A stretch of 64,000 nt of DNA from an uncultured Dorea sp. GTDB lineage: Bacteria; Bacillota; Clostridia; Lachnospirales; Lachnospiraceae. Shown here one piece after another: positions 46,851 through 56,658 of this stretch (the stretch's first letter is position 1; every line of letters starts with the position of its first letter). Below the pieces are notes generated by a model. It saw only the letters and a program-made list of their open reading frames with translations, was not told the DNA's origin and did not search any database. A program made the position numbers and the translations under genes. The stretch covers positions 31,831 through 95,830 of the forward strand of contig CAKRAT010000002.1 of NCBI GenBank assembly GCA_934295165.1. Direction: 5' to 3'.

Positions 46851-49800
46851 TTACTGGGTAACAGTCAGTGTTGCCGCATTGGATGTCAGCGTATTGCCTT
46901 CTGCATCTTTGATCACGCAGCGGTATTTCTGTCCATTTCTCCAGCTTCCAGCTTCAACTTTAATCGTATCTGTCTGGTTTCCTTCCATAGAAGATGTTCT
47001 CCACTTATTGGAAGATGCATTACAGTATTCCCACTGATAGGTCAGACCCTCTCCGGCTGCCTCTACCTTGAACTCTGTCATGCTTCCTTTTGCAGCACTT
47101 ACACTCTCCGGCTGGCTTACGATAGCGAATCCGGCTGTGTCTGCTACTTTCACTGCCACAACGATTGTTGTAACGGTATTTCCCTTTTTGTCGGTTACGG
47201 TACAACGGTATTTCTGTCCGTCTCTGTATTTCTGTACCGGTACTTTTACAGTATCTGTCTGGCTTCCTTCCATAGAAGATGCATACCACTTGGTGGAATT
47301 AGCATTGCTGTATTCCCACTTGTAGGTCAGTCCTTCTCCGGTTGCTTTGACTGTGAATTCTGCTGTCTCTCCGATCTTTCCTGTATAATTCTTCGGATTT
47401 TCTGTGATTGCAAGTTTTTCGCCGTCGTCACTGTCATCTTCAACAGTTACCTGAACGGTTACATTCTTGTATGCGTCATTTAACTCTTCTTCGTAGCTCA
47501 TGTTCAGGATCGGCGTTCCGTCTGCTGCCCAGTGTACACGTTTTACTCTTGCGTGACGGCATGGGTCATACAGAGAGCTTGCGCTTGACCACTGGCACTT
47601 ATTGTTGTAACACTCTTCTGAACGTGCATGATATACGAATACCGCATTACCATTCTCATCTACTGTGAATGAGTTATGTCCCGGTCCGTATTCTCCCGGT
47701 ACGTCTGCGGATGTAAGAACCGGATAAGCGGTCTTTGTCCATGAAGCTGTATCCATCAGATCAGCATCTTCATCGGCAGTCAGAAGTCCGATACAGTATT
47801 CCGGACCTGTTCCGGCTGCTGAGAATGCAATGAAGATCTTTCCATCATGTTTCAGGATCGTAGGTCCTTCATTTACACGCTCTACATTACGCTCCCATCC
47901 GTATTCCGGAGTTGTAAGCATGATAACTTTTCCCTTGCCTTCCCAAGGTTTGTCCGGGTTGATCTCCTGCATATAAAGTGCAGACTGTCCGATAATATCT
48001 GCCCAGATCACATAATGTTTTCCATTATGCTCAAAGTATGTCATATCCAGTGACATGTGTTTGAAGTATGCGGATTCTTCACTTGTAGCTGCGTGGATCT
48101 CTGCAGTACCGTCTGCCTGTACCCATGAAGCCGCATCGTATGGATCATCTCCCTGGCATACCAGGACGTATGGTCTGATATTCCAGATGTTGCTGGAATC
48201 GCCTGCTGCGAAGAATACATACCATTTTCCTTTGATCTTATGAATTTCCGGTGCCCATACGTGTCTTGCCATCTTGCCTGTAGATGGTGCTTTCCAGATT
48301 GTGATCTCTTTTTCCAGTCCGCCTTCTGCGTCTGAAAGTCCCTGGATCGTATCTGCCTTACGCAGGATAATTCTGTCATAACCGTTGTTCACATTGTAGA
48401 ATGCCGGATAAGAAGCTGTGAAATAATAAGCTTTTGTATCTTCGTCATACTTGATCTGCGGATCGGCTCTCTGCTCGATCAGAGGATTTGTATACTCGGT
48501 CTGATTAACTGTACCATTTACGGTATAAGTACCTGCTTTACTGAAATCAATGCCGTCTGTATTCCATGTAACTCCCATATTGGCAGTAGAACCGTCACTG
48601 TAATATGCTGTAACGGATTTTGGAAGTTCTACGTCTTCCCCGCTCTTTACGGTTACATCTTTGACTTCGCTGATTCCTGTATTGGTTACTTTTGTGAATT
48701 TGTTAATGATCTTATCATATTCTGCTTTTGTAACACCGATCACATTACCTGTTACAGCACCCTCTGGAATTGTCTGGATTCCTTCGGTTGTTTTTTCTGT
48801 ATAATCGTATGCCTGTGGTGCTTCCAGTGTTGTAAGATCTTCTGTCAGGTTCGAATATTTTACTCCGTTGCATGTCCAGTTCACACGGTATGCGCCGGCT
48901 TTTGAATCATATACGACCTGTGGTGATAACGGATTACCGATATCTGTATTTGTCTCAACCATTCTCTCTCCTGTATAGGTAAGAAGGTCTTCTGAGTCAT
49001 ACATATAGACTGATTTTTTGCTGTTGCTCTGTGTTGCTGTGAATCCGAAGCTTCCGTCTGCCTTTCTGAACAGATATGGGCTTGTAAAGCGGATTCCTGT
49101 CGTTAAGTTCTTATTGCCGTTATTGGTATCAATTGTTGCAAATAAGATTCCTGTGTTAGAGTTCAGTGCCGTAAAGTTTGCTCCGTCCGTGCTGTATGCA
49201 AGATGCAGACTTCCGGTCAGGTCGTTATTACCGGTTACATAACTCATGATATAACCGTAGAACTCTTCCATTACTTCGACCTTGAATGGCTTTTCTACTG
49301 ATTTGCCATTCAGGCTTAAGGTTGCTGTTAATGTTACCTTCTGATTGCCTTTTCCGCTTTCCGATCTGGAAACGATTGCTCCCGCATCGGAAAGAACACT
49401 GTCATCAGATGATTTCCATGTGATCGTGCTTCCGTATTTTCCTTCTTCCGGAAGTTCCATATTTTCGGAAATGACTTTTGCAAGCTTTAACTGTGCTGCA
49501 GCTTCTGCAAGGTCTTCATCCAGATTCCATGGAACAACAGTTACTTCGAATTCTTTCGTTACTGTATAACCGTTCAGGCTTAAGGTTGCTGTCAGTGTGA
49601 TTGTCTCGGAAGTCTTTCCTTCTTCCGGACGAGTTACTTTTCCTTCTGCAGTGATCACAGAAGCTTTGCTTGTCTCCCAGCTGACGTTCACACCATTATC
49701 CAGTGTCGCCGGCAGTGTAAGGTCTTCTTTTACTGCACTGGTATCACCAATGGAAAGTCCGTCTTTTGCTGCTTTTAATACTTCGTTATAGTAATCACTT

Positions 49801-51503
49801 TTTACCTGTTTGTAAGACTGTGCTCCATCGTAGATCTTTACTTCTTTGACACTTCCTTTATAGAACATATCAGAATAAGAAGATTTTCCGATATATGCAA
49901 GAAGGTCTGTTCCGAAGTTCTCTACTTTGTTCGTAACTTCTACTGTACCGATCTTCTGATCATTGTAGTATCCGGTAATGCTGTTTTCTGTAATAACGGT
50001 TGTATATTTTGCCCAGTCACTTCCTGTCTTTGGTCCTGCAATACCATTTGCGGAATTTGTCGGAGAGATACCATACTCTGTATTGTACGGTGCCGATTCA
50101 TTCACGCTGTTTGTAATAACAGACTTCATTTGTCCGCTTAAGTTTGCCGGATTTAAAAGCCAGTACTGTGTCGGGAATCCATTGCTGTTCTTGTCATTTC
50201 CAAAGAACATTGCTGCATAGTTGCCGCTTCCTGTCTGGTTCTTAAGCCATGCAGAGATTGTAACAGTATTCTTGCCGTCGAACATTCCCTTTGGAAGTTC
50301 TACATAAGCTGCGTCACTTCCGGATGCTCCGCCAGGAAGTGAAAGACTTCCGTCTGTGAAAGTTCCGTTCTGTCCTTTTAATTCTGCGTCTCTGTCATTG
50401 CCGGAAGCATCTTTGGTATCCTTTTCCAGTGGATAGTAAGCAAGATACGGAACATCGGCTGTCTGTGCTTCTGCTACCAGAACTGTGAAGTCCTTTGTAA
50501 CAGTATAGTCATCCACAGATAATGTTGCTGTCAGCGTTACTTCCTGTGTTCCTTCTACATCTTCGCCTCTTGTAATCTCACCTTTTTCATTCAGGATCTC
50601 CGGATTGCTGGAAGACCAGCTGATCTTTACGCCGCCGTCAGATGTTGGCAGCTGGATGTCATCCGTGATCGCACTGTCATTGGCAATCGTAAGATTTTCT
50701 TTTGCCATCTCAAGTGCTTCTCCGGCATATAATTCTTTTACCTGTGCTTCGGTCAGTTCGTTTTTATAAATAGCAAGCTCTTTTACGCCGCCTTTATAAA
50801 ATTTGTCCGGATAAGAAGATTTTCCAATATATGCAAGAAGATTTTCTCCGAAATTTTCTACCTTATTGGATGTCTTCACAGTACCGATCTTCTGGTTGTT
50901 GTAATATCCGGTAATGCTGTCTTCTGTGATTACCGTTGTATACATTGCCCAGTTGCTGTCGGTCGTTGGTCCGCTGATTCCATTATCGGAATTTGTCGGA
51001 GTAATTCCGTATTCCGTTGTCCATGGATTACCTGCTGATAATGAATTCGTGATAACACTCTTCATCTTGCCGCCCTTACTTGGGTTCAGCAGCCAGTACT
51101 GTGACGGATATCCGCTACTGTTCTTACCGTTTCCAAAGAACATTGCCGCATAATCCCCGGCACCGGTCTCGTTTTTTAACCATACGGAGATGGTCAGTGT
51201 GTTCTGTCCGTCGAACATTCCCTTTGGAAGTTCCACATAGCCGGCACTGCTGTTTGATGCTCCTCCCGGAAGATACAGGGCTCCGTTTTTGAACGCTGCA
51301 CCTGTTCCTTTCAGTTCTGCATTCTGCGCCGTCTCATTGCCCGAATGATCCTGCACATCTTCCGTAAGCGGATAATATGCAAGATATTCGAGGTTCTCAT
51401 TCTCTGCCGTATCCGGCAGAGGAGCCGCCTGGACTACGCTCGATGCAAGCATAGCCCCAAGCAAAGTAATCGATAATAAACGTCTTATCTTTCCCTTTTT
51501 CAT
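46851..51503 (-). CDS. Giant secreted GH43 protein with duplicated LamG-Ig unit and a degenerate propeller
   Basis: 1550 aa, signal peptide (to about VVQAAP). Two tandem LamG-plus-Ig units (about 35-345 and 347-655) are close copies of each other. Another Ig-like domain follows (to about 745), then a GH43-like half (about 750-925) with FTSPYLF (about 808) where a catalytic Asp is expected. A full GH43 domain comes next (about 1000-1350; RADPQIKY about 1013, SLDMTYF about 1150, Glu in VNEGPTIL about 1214), and finally two Ig-like modules (about 1361-1550). The second propeller looks like an exo-acting arabinofuranosidase type; specificity is unproven. The gene starts 14 bp after the 710-aa GH43 gene, in one operon. 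Confidence 0.9.
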   Translation of the reverse strand: MKKGKIRRLLSITLLGAMLASSVVQAAPLPDTAENENLEYLAYYPLTEDVQDHSGNETAQNAELKGTGAAFKNGALYLPGGASNSSAGYVELPKGMFDGQNTLTISVWLKNETGAGDYAAMFFGNGKNSSGYPSQYWLLNPSKGGKMKSVITNSLSAGNPWTTEYGITPTNSDNGISGPTTDSNWAMYTTVITEDSITGYYNNQKIGTVKTSNKVENFGENLLAYIGKSSYPDKFYKGGVKELAIYKNELTEAQVKELYAGEALEMAKENLTIANDSAITDDIQLPTSDGGVKISWSSSNPEILNEKGEITRGEDVEGTQEVTLTATLSVDDYTVTKDFTVLVAEAQTADVPYLAYYPLEKDTKDASGNDRDAELKGQNGTFTDGSLSLPGGASGSDAAYVELPKGMFDGKNTVTISAWLKNQTGSGNYAAMFFGNDKNSNGFPTQYWLLNPANLSGQMKSVITNSVNESAPYNTEYGISPTNSANGIAGPKTGSDWAKYTTVITENSITGYYNDQKIGTVEVTNKVENFGTDLLAYIGKSSYSDMFYKGSVKEVKIYDGAQSYKQVKSDYYNEVLKAAKDGLSIGDTSAVKEDLTLPATLDNGVNVSWETSKASVITAEGKVTRPEEGKTSETITLTATLSLNGYTVTKEFEVTVVPWNLDEDLAEAAAQLKLAKVISENMELPEEGKYGSTITWKSSDDSVLSDAGAIVSRSESGKGNQKVTLTATLSLNGKSVEKPFKVEVMEEFYGYIMSYVTGNNDLTGSLHLAYSTDGANFTALNSNTGILFATIDTNNGNKNLTTGIRFTSPYLFRKADGSFGFTATQSNSKKSVYMYDSEDLLTYTGERMVETNTDIGNPLSPQVVYDSKAGAYRVNWTCNGVKYSNLTEDLTTLEAPQAYDYTEKTTEGIQTIPEGAVTGNVIGVTKAEYDKIINKFTKVTNTGISEVKDVTVKSGEDVELPKSVTAYYSDGSTANMGVTWNTDGIDFSKAGTYTVNGTVNQTEYTNPLIEQRADPQIKYDEDTKAYYFTASYPAFYNVNNGYDRIILRKADTIQGLSDAEGGLEKEITIWKAPSTGKMARHVWAPEIHKIKGKWYVFFAAGDSSNIWNIRPYVLVCQGDDPYDAASWVQADGTAEIHAATSEESAYFKHMSLDMTYFEHNGKHYVIWADIIGQSALYMQEINPDKPWEGKGKVIMLTTPEYGWERNVERVNEGPTILKHDGKIFIAFSAAGTGPEYCIGLLTADEDADLMDTASWTKTAYPVLTSADVPGEYGPGHNSFTVDENGNAVFVYHARSEECYNNKCQWSSASSLYDPCRHARVKRVHWAADGTPILNMSYEEELNDAYKNVTVQVTVEDDSDDGEKLAITENPKNYTGKIGETAEFTVKATGEGLTYKWEYSNANSTKWYASSMEGSQTDTVKVPVQKYRDGQKYRCTVTDKKGNTVTTIVVAVKVADTAGFAIVSQPESVSAAKGSMTEFKVEAAGEGLTYQWEYCNASSNKWRTSSMEGNQTDTIKVEAGSWRNGQKYRCVIKDAEGNTLTSNAATLTVTQ
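49540..50475 (-). repeat. Internal gene duplication, downstream copy
   Basis: Encodes the second LamG-Ig unit of the 1550-aa protein; about 936 bp offset from the first unit at 50476-51410, with obvious similarity (for example GAAGATTTTCC at 49879 and 50815). Edges are approximate. Confidence 0.65.
50476..51410 (-). repeat. Internal gene duplication, upstream copy
   Basis: Encodes the first LamG-Ig unit of the same protein. Long blocks such as VELPKGMFDG, AAMFFGN and LLAYIGKSSY are shared with the second unit. Confidence 0.65.
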
Positions 51504-51517
51504 AAGCTCCCTCCTTG

Positions 51518-53650
51518 TTATTTTACGCTGACTTTAACCTTCGCCAACCCCTCTTTTCCTACCTTTGCAAATACAAAAGTAGATCCTTTTCCAACGGCCG
51601 TGATCTTTCCGTCCTTTACGGTTGCCACTGTCTTATCCGCACTCTTCCAGGTAATCTCTTTATCCTTTGGAGTTACAGTTGCTTTCACCGTTTCGGAAGA
51701 GCCTTCCTTCAGTGTCACAGTTTCTTTTGAAAGTGTGATCTTTACCGGATTGGTGATACGGTTTACTCTTTTACTTATCACTTCTACCGCATCTGTATCC
51801 ACCGTCGGTACTTTTGAAAGACTGTCCGCCCGGATCAGTGCCTGATTCAGGCTCTCTTTCTGGCTGTCTGTCAGTGTGCTATCTTCCAGCTGATCTTTGA
51901 TCTCATTTTTGATATCTTCCAGCTCTCTCTTATCGCAGTCGATATATTCGATCTTGTGATAATTATCCACTGTCGGATCTGCGTTGTAGGTATCGATCAG
52001 AGTATTGTATTCTTCTGCCGTAACAGGAATCATTCCTCCGTGGCATCCTACATCGCCGCCGGTTCTTCCGTATCCGCTTGTCAGTTTCTTTACGCTGTCT
52101 GCTTTCGAAAGATCAGTTGTTGTATATGGTTCATACCGTACACTGCTGCTGCCATAATAGTCAATCATGATGCACCATTCGTCACGGTCATTGAACTTAA
52201 ACATTGTCGCCCCCTCATAGGCTCCTTTTTTGGCTTCCATGTTCTTCTGGGAAATATATTTGAAATGGTTTCCTGTACTTTCGTCTTTGAACCAGTTCCA
52301 TACTACTTCCGCTTTCTGGAAGTCATTTAATCCACTCAGATCTCCAAGACTGGAATACTTCGTTCCATTCATTGTATATGGAGTGATCCTGTTCGGATTT
52401 GAATTGTCATAATCAACATCCGGGTCTAATACTGTATCCGCACTCATAAGTTCGATGTGGTTATTCGTCTCATCTTTTACGACACGGTACAGTGTTCCAT
52501 ATGGATTTCCGTCTTCGTCTGCTACCCATAACTGGGATGTGTCAATATTGCCGTATCCGTCATTCGATGATACAAGCTTGCCCCATTTCTGATAGAAGGC
52601 TTCTTCCTCATACATCTTAGTCGGTCCGAAAGTCTTAAAATCCTTTGTCTCGTTACAATATAATCTGTTTCTTGCATATCCGTCTGTTCCCACACGGCAG
52701 GACCAGTATACAAGATAGTTGTCTTTCTCAGGATTATAGACTGCTTCCGGTGCCCATGCTGCCCCGGCATCAATCTCGCTTCCTACATCAATGTATCTTC
52801 TTTCCCAGTGCACCCAGTCTTCCGTCTCATATACGAAAAGCTTTGTACTTCCGGCAGTTGACATCGTTCCCCAGTTTCCTACGGAATTGTTGCTCAGATT
52901 GCCGCCGTACTTGGATGCCATTGTATTCAGGTCTGTTGCCAGGATCCACACCTTTCCGGAATCTTCTTTTCTCGCACCTCTGATAAGGTAAGGATCACGC
53001 ACACCCTGGTCATCCCCTTCAAACGGGAATAATACCGATGCATCTCCGGATGTCGTTGATGCGGTATCCGTGCCGGCTTTCACTGCGTAGTTGTGTGTGC
53101 CTACATTCTCGATATCGTCCGCATAGTCGGTTCCCACTTCGAACAATGGATGGAAACCATTCAGTGCTGTCCAGTTCAGTCCGTCTTCACTTAAGAAGAA
53201 ATGAAGCTGCTGCACATCGGAACCTTTTACATTACCAAAACACACATAGACATATCCGGCTTTGGTATCTGCGGAAGTTCCTTCCGCGATCGTCAGGTCA
53301 AAGCTCTGCTTTGTGACGTCATCTCCATCGGTTACCGTTGCGGTCAGGGTGAATTTGTAATTGCCCTTTCCTGCATACGGGCGTGTTACTTTTAACTTAT
53401 TGCCCTTTACCGATACATATGCCGGATTGGCATTGCCTACACTGTAGCTGATCTTTGCATCCGGCGCGCCGTCAATGCTGTCAGGAAGTGTAAGATCACC
53501 GGTCAGGAGCTGATTGATCTGCGCTTCTTTAATTGTAAGTTTTGTATCTGCTGCCATCGCCCGGCTGCCCGCTGCCGGCCCCGCAAGTGCGAGGGCCGTA
53601 ACAGCTGCCAGACCGAAGGAGACTGCTTTTTTTACATATTTTCTTTTCAT
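51518..53650 (-). CDS. Secreted GH43 enzyme with C-terminal Big2 domain
   Basis: 710 aa, signal peptide (to about RAMAAD). A short bacterial Ig-like domain (about 35-125) leads to a long GH43 propeller (about 130-560) with GVRDPYLI (about 217), GNIDTSQLW and Glu in AYEGATMF as the three acids. A helical linker follows (about 565-630), then a Big2-type domain (about 635-710: VTLKEGSSETVKATVTP, AVGKGSTFVFAKV). It lacks LamG domains and the Cys-containing Ig pair of its neighbours. Gaps to both flanking genes are 14 and 34 bp, so it belongs to the same operon. Confidence 0.9.
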   Translation of the reverse strand: MKRKYVKKAVSFGLAAVTALALAGPAAGSRAMAADTKLTIKEAQINQLLTGDLTLPDSIDGAPDAKISYSVGNANPAYVSVKGNKLKVTRPYAGKGNYKFTLTATVTDGDDVTKQSFDLTIAEGTSADTKAGYVYVCFGNVKGSDVQQLHFFLSEDGLNWTALNGFHPLFEVGTDYADDIENVGTHNYAVKAGTDTASTTSGDASVLFPFEGDDQGVRDPYLIRGARKEDSGKVWILATDLNTMASKYGGNLSNNSVGNWGTMSTAGSTKLFVYETEDWVHWERRYIDVGSEIDAGAAWAPEAVYNPEKDNYLVYWSCRVGTDGYARNRLYCNETKDFKTFGPTKMYEEEAFYQKWGKLVSSNDGYGNIDTSQLWVADEDGNPYGTLYRVVKDETNNHIELMSADTVLDPDVDYDNSNPNRITPYTMNGTKYSSLGDLSGLNDFQKAEVVWNWFKDESTGNHFKYISQKNMEAKKGAYEGATMFKFNDRDEWCIMIDYYGSSSVRYEPYTTTDLSKADSVKKLTSGYGRTGGDVGCHGGMIPVTAEEYNTLIDTYNADPTVDNYHKIEYIDCDKRELEDIKNEIKDQLEDSTLTDSQKESLNQALIRADSLSKVPTVDTDAVEVISKRVNRITNPVKITLSKETVTLKEGSSETVKATVTPKDKEITWKSADKTVATVKDGKITAVGKGSTFVFAKVGKEGLAKVKVSVK

Positions 53651-53684
53651 AGCATTTCTCCATCTGTTTGTTTAGGTTGACGGT

Positions 53685-56630
53685 TTATTTTACAGTCATA
53701 ACTGCTACATCTGAAACTACGATTCTTCCATCGGTTCCTGTGATCACGCAGCGGTATTTCTGTCCGTTACGCCATGTTGCTGCAGGTACGATCAGATTAT
53801 TTGTCTGATTTCCTCCCATGGAAGATGTTCTCCATGTATTAGAGTTGGCATTACAGTATTCCCACTGATAGGTTGCGCCTTCTCCGGTTCCTGCTTTCAA
53901 TGTCACTTCGAATGATACCGTGTCACCTTTTGCTGCAGTTACGCTGACTGGCTGTGTCTCGATCACCGGTGCGGTCTCTGCTGCTCCAACTGTTACTGTT
54001 GCTGCCTCAGAAGTTACCTGGTTGCTATATCCATCTGTGATCACGCAGCGGTATTTCTGTCCGTCACGCCATGTTGCTACAGGTACGCTGACAGATGCTG
54101 TCTGGCTGCCTGCCATAGTAGAAGTTCTCCACTTTGTAGAATTCGCATTGCAGTATTCCCACTGATAGTTCAGATCTTTTCCTTCTGCTTCTACGGTTAA
54201 TACAGCTGTCTCACCTACTTCACCTTTATAGCTTTCCGGATTCTTTGTGATCTTAAGTTCTTCCTGTGCGCTGTCTGATGTAACATCCAGTGCAGTCGAA
54301 TATTCTACAACGTAGCTGTCATATTTTGCTGTGACGATTGCTGTAACGGTTACTTTTCCTTCTTTTAATGCAGTTACGGTTCCATCTGCATAAGTAGCTG
54401 TACTGTCGTCGCTGGATACATATTCAACATCTACCATATCCTTTACGCTGTCCGGAATTGTGAACAGTTTTTCGCTCTCGCCAGCTTTCATCTCTTTCGT
54501 TGTCTCCGGTGCTTCCGGATCGATTACGCTGAATGGATCTACATATTCTTCTACATAAGCAAGACCTGCAATGGCTTTGTTCAGCCTGGTATATGCTTCG
54601 TCTACTTTATCAAAGCTGTCTGCATCTTTTGCTTTCTGGATTGCTTCTTTCAGACGGTCTGCAGATACAGTTGTGCAATAAGTTGTATCAATCGACTCTG
54701 CGGACTGGATCAGTGCGTCCAGTTCTGCACGGTCCAGTGCTTTTACTGTTACTTTAATCTCTTTGGATGCTTCCAGTTCTCCTGCTTTTACTGTTGCAGT
54801 CAGTGTTACATCCTTGGACTCTGCCGGGCTTGTTACGGTTCCGTCTGTTCCGATTACATTCTCATCAGAGCTTGTCCATGTGATTGTCATGCCGTTATCT
54901 TCTGCAGGAAGTGTCAGGTCATATTTTACATTATCCCGACTGTCATTCTTTCCAAGCAGGTTCTCATCTGCAACTGCTTTTTCCAGTTTTTCCTGAAGCA
55001 TCTGATTGTAATCTGCTTTGTTCTGTTCCTGTACTTCTTTTTCTGTCAGTGCAATGTCATATACATTGACTTCATCGACTAATCCTTCGAATTCTGCATC
55101 CCAGTTTGTAACTCCAAGATAGATTCCCTGTTTTTCCCCATCTAACGGATCATTCGAATCATGCGTTCCAAGTTTGACACCATCTACATAAGCAGTTACC
55201 TGTCCGCTCTTTCCTGACAGTGTAATATTGTGCCATCCGTCTGTATCAATCTCCGGAGACCAGAATGTAGACCACTTGTATCCATTTCCGTTTGCCCAGA
55301 TCTTGCATGCATTTGTTCCGGTCTTTTCACCGGATACTGCCAGCCATTTTTCCGGATTGTGATATCCGAGGAACAGTACGTTCTGGTTCTCTGCCAGTGT
55401 TCCGTCCGGTTTTACCCATGCGGATACGGTGTATTCTTTTCCGAGATTCTCTTCATTCAGTTTCAGTCCGTAGTCGCCTAATCTTACAGCCTTTCCACTC
55501 TTACCTTCTTCGTATACAACATCTTTGGAATAAGCTGCCAGCTTTGTTGTCACTGCTGTTGCGTCCTTATCTGTAACGCTGTTCGTCAGATTGTCTTCGA
55601 AAGAATAAGTTGCTTTCAAGTTCTCTTCCAGTCCGCTCTTTACCGTAACTTCTGTCACAGCTTCTTTGGTTGTACTGCCGAGTGTAACCTTTGTTGTGAT
55701 CTTCGCTGTTCCGGCTCCGGTTGCGGTAACCTTTCCAGTCTCGTCTACGGTTGCAACATCTTTATTATCGCTTTCATATGTAACGGAAGGATTTGCTTCT
55801 TTTACAACTGCCGGCATCGTTACTTCGATACTGTCTTCTCTTCCGACAACCATGTTCATTGATTTTGTTGCTTCGATTCCGTTCTTTTCAAGAAGGCTCT
55901 CTGCTGAAGAGTCATCATATAACTGATATATCTCTGCTTCTGTCAGAGTCTTGTTATAAACCTTGATATCATCTGCTGATCCGGTGAATTCTCCGTCCCA
56001 GTTTGTAACACCGACGTAAATGTCCTGGTTACTTCCGGTCAGTGGTCCACTCGTCTTATTCTCTGCAGTCAGTTCTCCGTCTACATATACTTTGACGGTA
56101 TCTTTATCTCCGGCAATTGTTACACAGTGCCATTCTGCACTGAGGTCTTTATTTGCCCATTTCGTCCAGCTGTATCCGTTACCATTTGCCCAGATCTTGG
56201 TTTTACTGTTGTTATTTCCGTCACCTGCGATGGCCAGCCATTTTTCCGGATTATGATATCCGAGGAATAATACACTCTGATTATCACTGATATTTCCATC
56301 CGGTTTCAGCCACATAGATACGGTAAAATTATCTCCCAGATCCTGCTGGTTCAGTTTCAGTCCGTAATCTCCGAGTTTTACGGCTTTTCCGCCGTTTCTG
56401 TCTTCTGTATAAGTAACGGTTCCGGAATAATTACCGAGACCTGTTACGATTGCAGACGCAGCATTTCCTCCTTCTACATCATTCTCCAGTGTGCCATTCT
56501 CAAATGTCCACTCTCCTACCAGCCCGTCCAGACTTGCGGACTTTGCAGCGAATGCCAGATGCGGTGGAACCATCATGGTAACTACGAGTGCACCTGCAAG
56601 TACTGCAGACATTACTTTTTTCCGTTTCAT
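53685..56630 (-). CDS. Secreted non-catalytic multi-domain LamG/Ig/FIVAR protein
   Basis: 981 aa with a signal peptide (to about LAFAAK) but no glycosidase domain that I can see. Order: LamG-like 1 (about 32-235), Big2-like (about 255-332), LamG-like 2 (about 335-540), bacterial Ig-like (about 560-635), FIVAR helical repeat (about 640-700: LIQSAESIDTTYCTT...AIAGL), another Big-like domain (about 715-785) and two Cys-containing Ig-like modules (about 790-981). It is likely a polysaccharide-binding or scaffold protein working with the enzymes of the operon. The gaps (34 bp to the next gene, 28 bp to the previous) make co-transcription very likely. Confidence 0.85.
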   Translation of the reverse strand: MKRKKVMSAVLAGALVVTMMVPPHLAFAAKSASLDGLVGEWTFENGTLENDVEGGNAASAIVTGLGNYSGTVTYTEDRNGGKAVKLGDYGLKLNQQDLGDNFTVSMWLKPDGNISDNQSVLFLGYHNPEKWLAIAGDGNNNSKTKIWANGNGYSWTKWANKDLSAEWHCVTIAGDKDTVKVYVDGELTAENKTSGPLTGSNQDIYVGVTNWDGEFTGSADDIKVYNKTLTEAEIYQLYDDSSAESLLEKNGIEATKSMNMVVGREDSIEVTMPAVVKEANPSVTYESDNKDVATVDETGKVTATGAGTAKITTKVTLGSTTKEAVTEVTVKSGLEENLKATYSFEDNLTNSVTDKDATAVTTKLAAYSKDVVYEEGKSGKAVRLGDYGLKLNEENLGKEYTVSAWVKPDGTLAENQNVLFLGYHNPEKWLAVSGEKTGTNACKIWANGNGYKWSTFWSPEIDTDGWHNITLSGKSGQVTAYVDGVKLGTHDSNDPLDGEKQGIYLGVTNWDAEFEGLVDEVNVYDIALTEKEVQEQNKADYNQMLQEKLEKAVADENLLGKNDSRDNVKYDLTLPAEDNGMTITWTSSDENVIGTDGTVTSPAESKDVTLTATVKAGELEASKEIKVTVKALDRAELDALIQSAESIDTTYCTTVSADRLKEAIQKAKDADSFDKVDEAYTRLNKAIAGLAYVEEYVDPFSVIDPEAPETTKEMKAGESEKLFTIPDSVKDMVDVEYVSSDDSTATYADGTVTALKEGKVTVTAIVTAKYDSYVVEYSTALDVTSDSAQEELKITKNPESYKGEVGETAVLTVEAEGKDLNYQWEYCNANSTKWRTSTMAGSQTASVSVPVATWRDGQKYRCVITDGYSNQVTSEAATVTVGAAETAPVIETQPVSVTAAKGDTVSFEVTLKAGTGEGATYQWEYCNANSNTWRTSSMGGNQTNNLIVPAATWRNGQKYRCVITGTDGRIVVSDVAVMTVK

Positions 56631-56658
56631 AGCAATTTCTCCTTTCCCTCAGGACCTT

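Noticed and set aside
34222-56630. Sortase (LPXTG) or SLH anchoring of the giant enzymes
   Set aside because: No such motif is present at any C-terminus; all end in Ig-like or Big-like domains.
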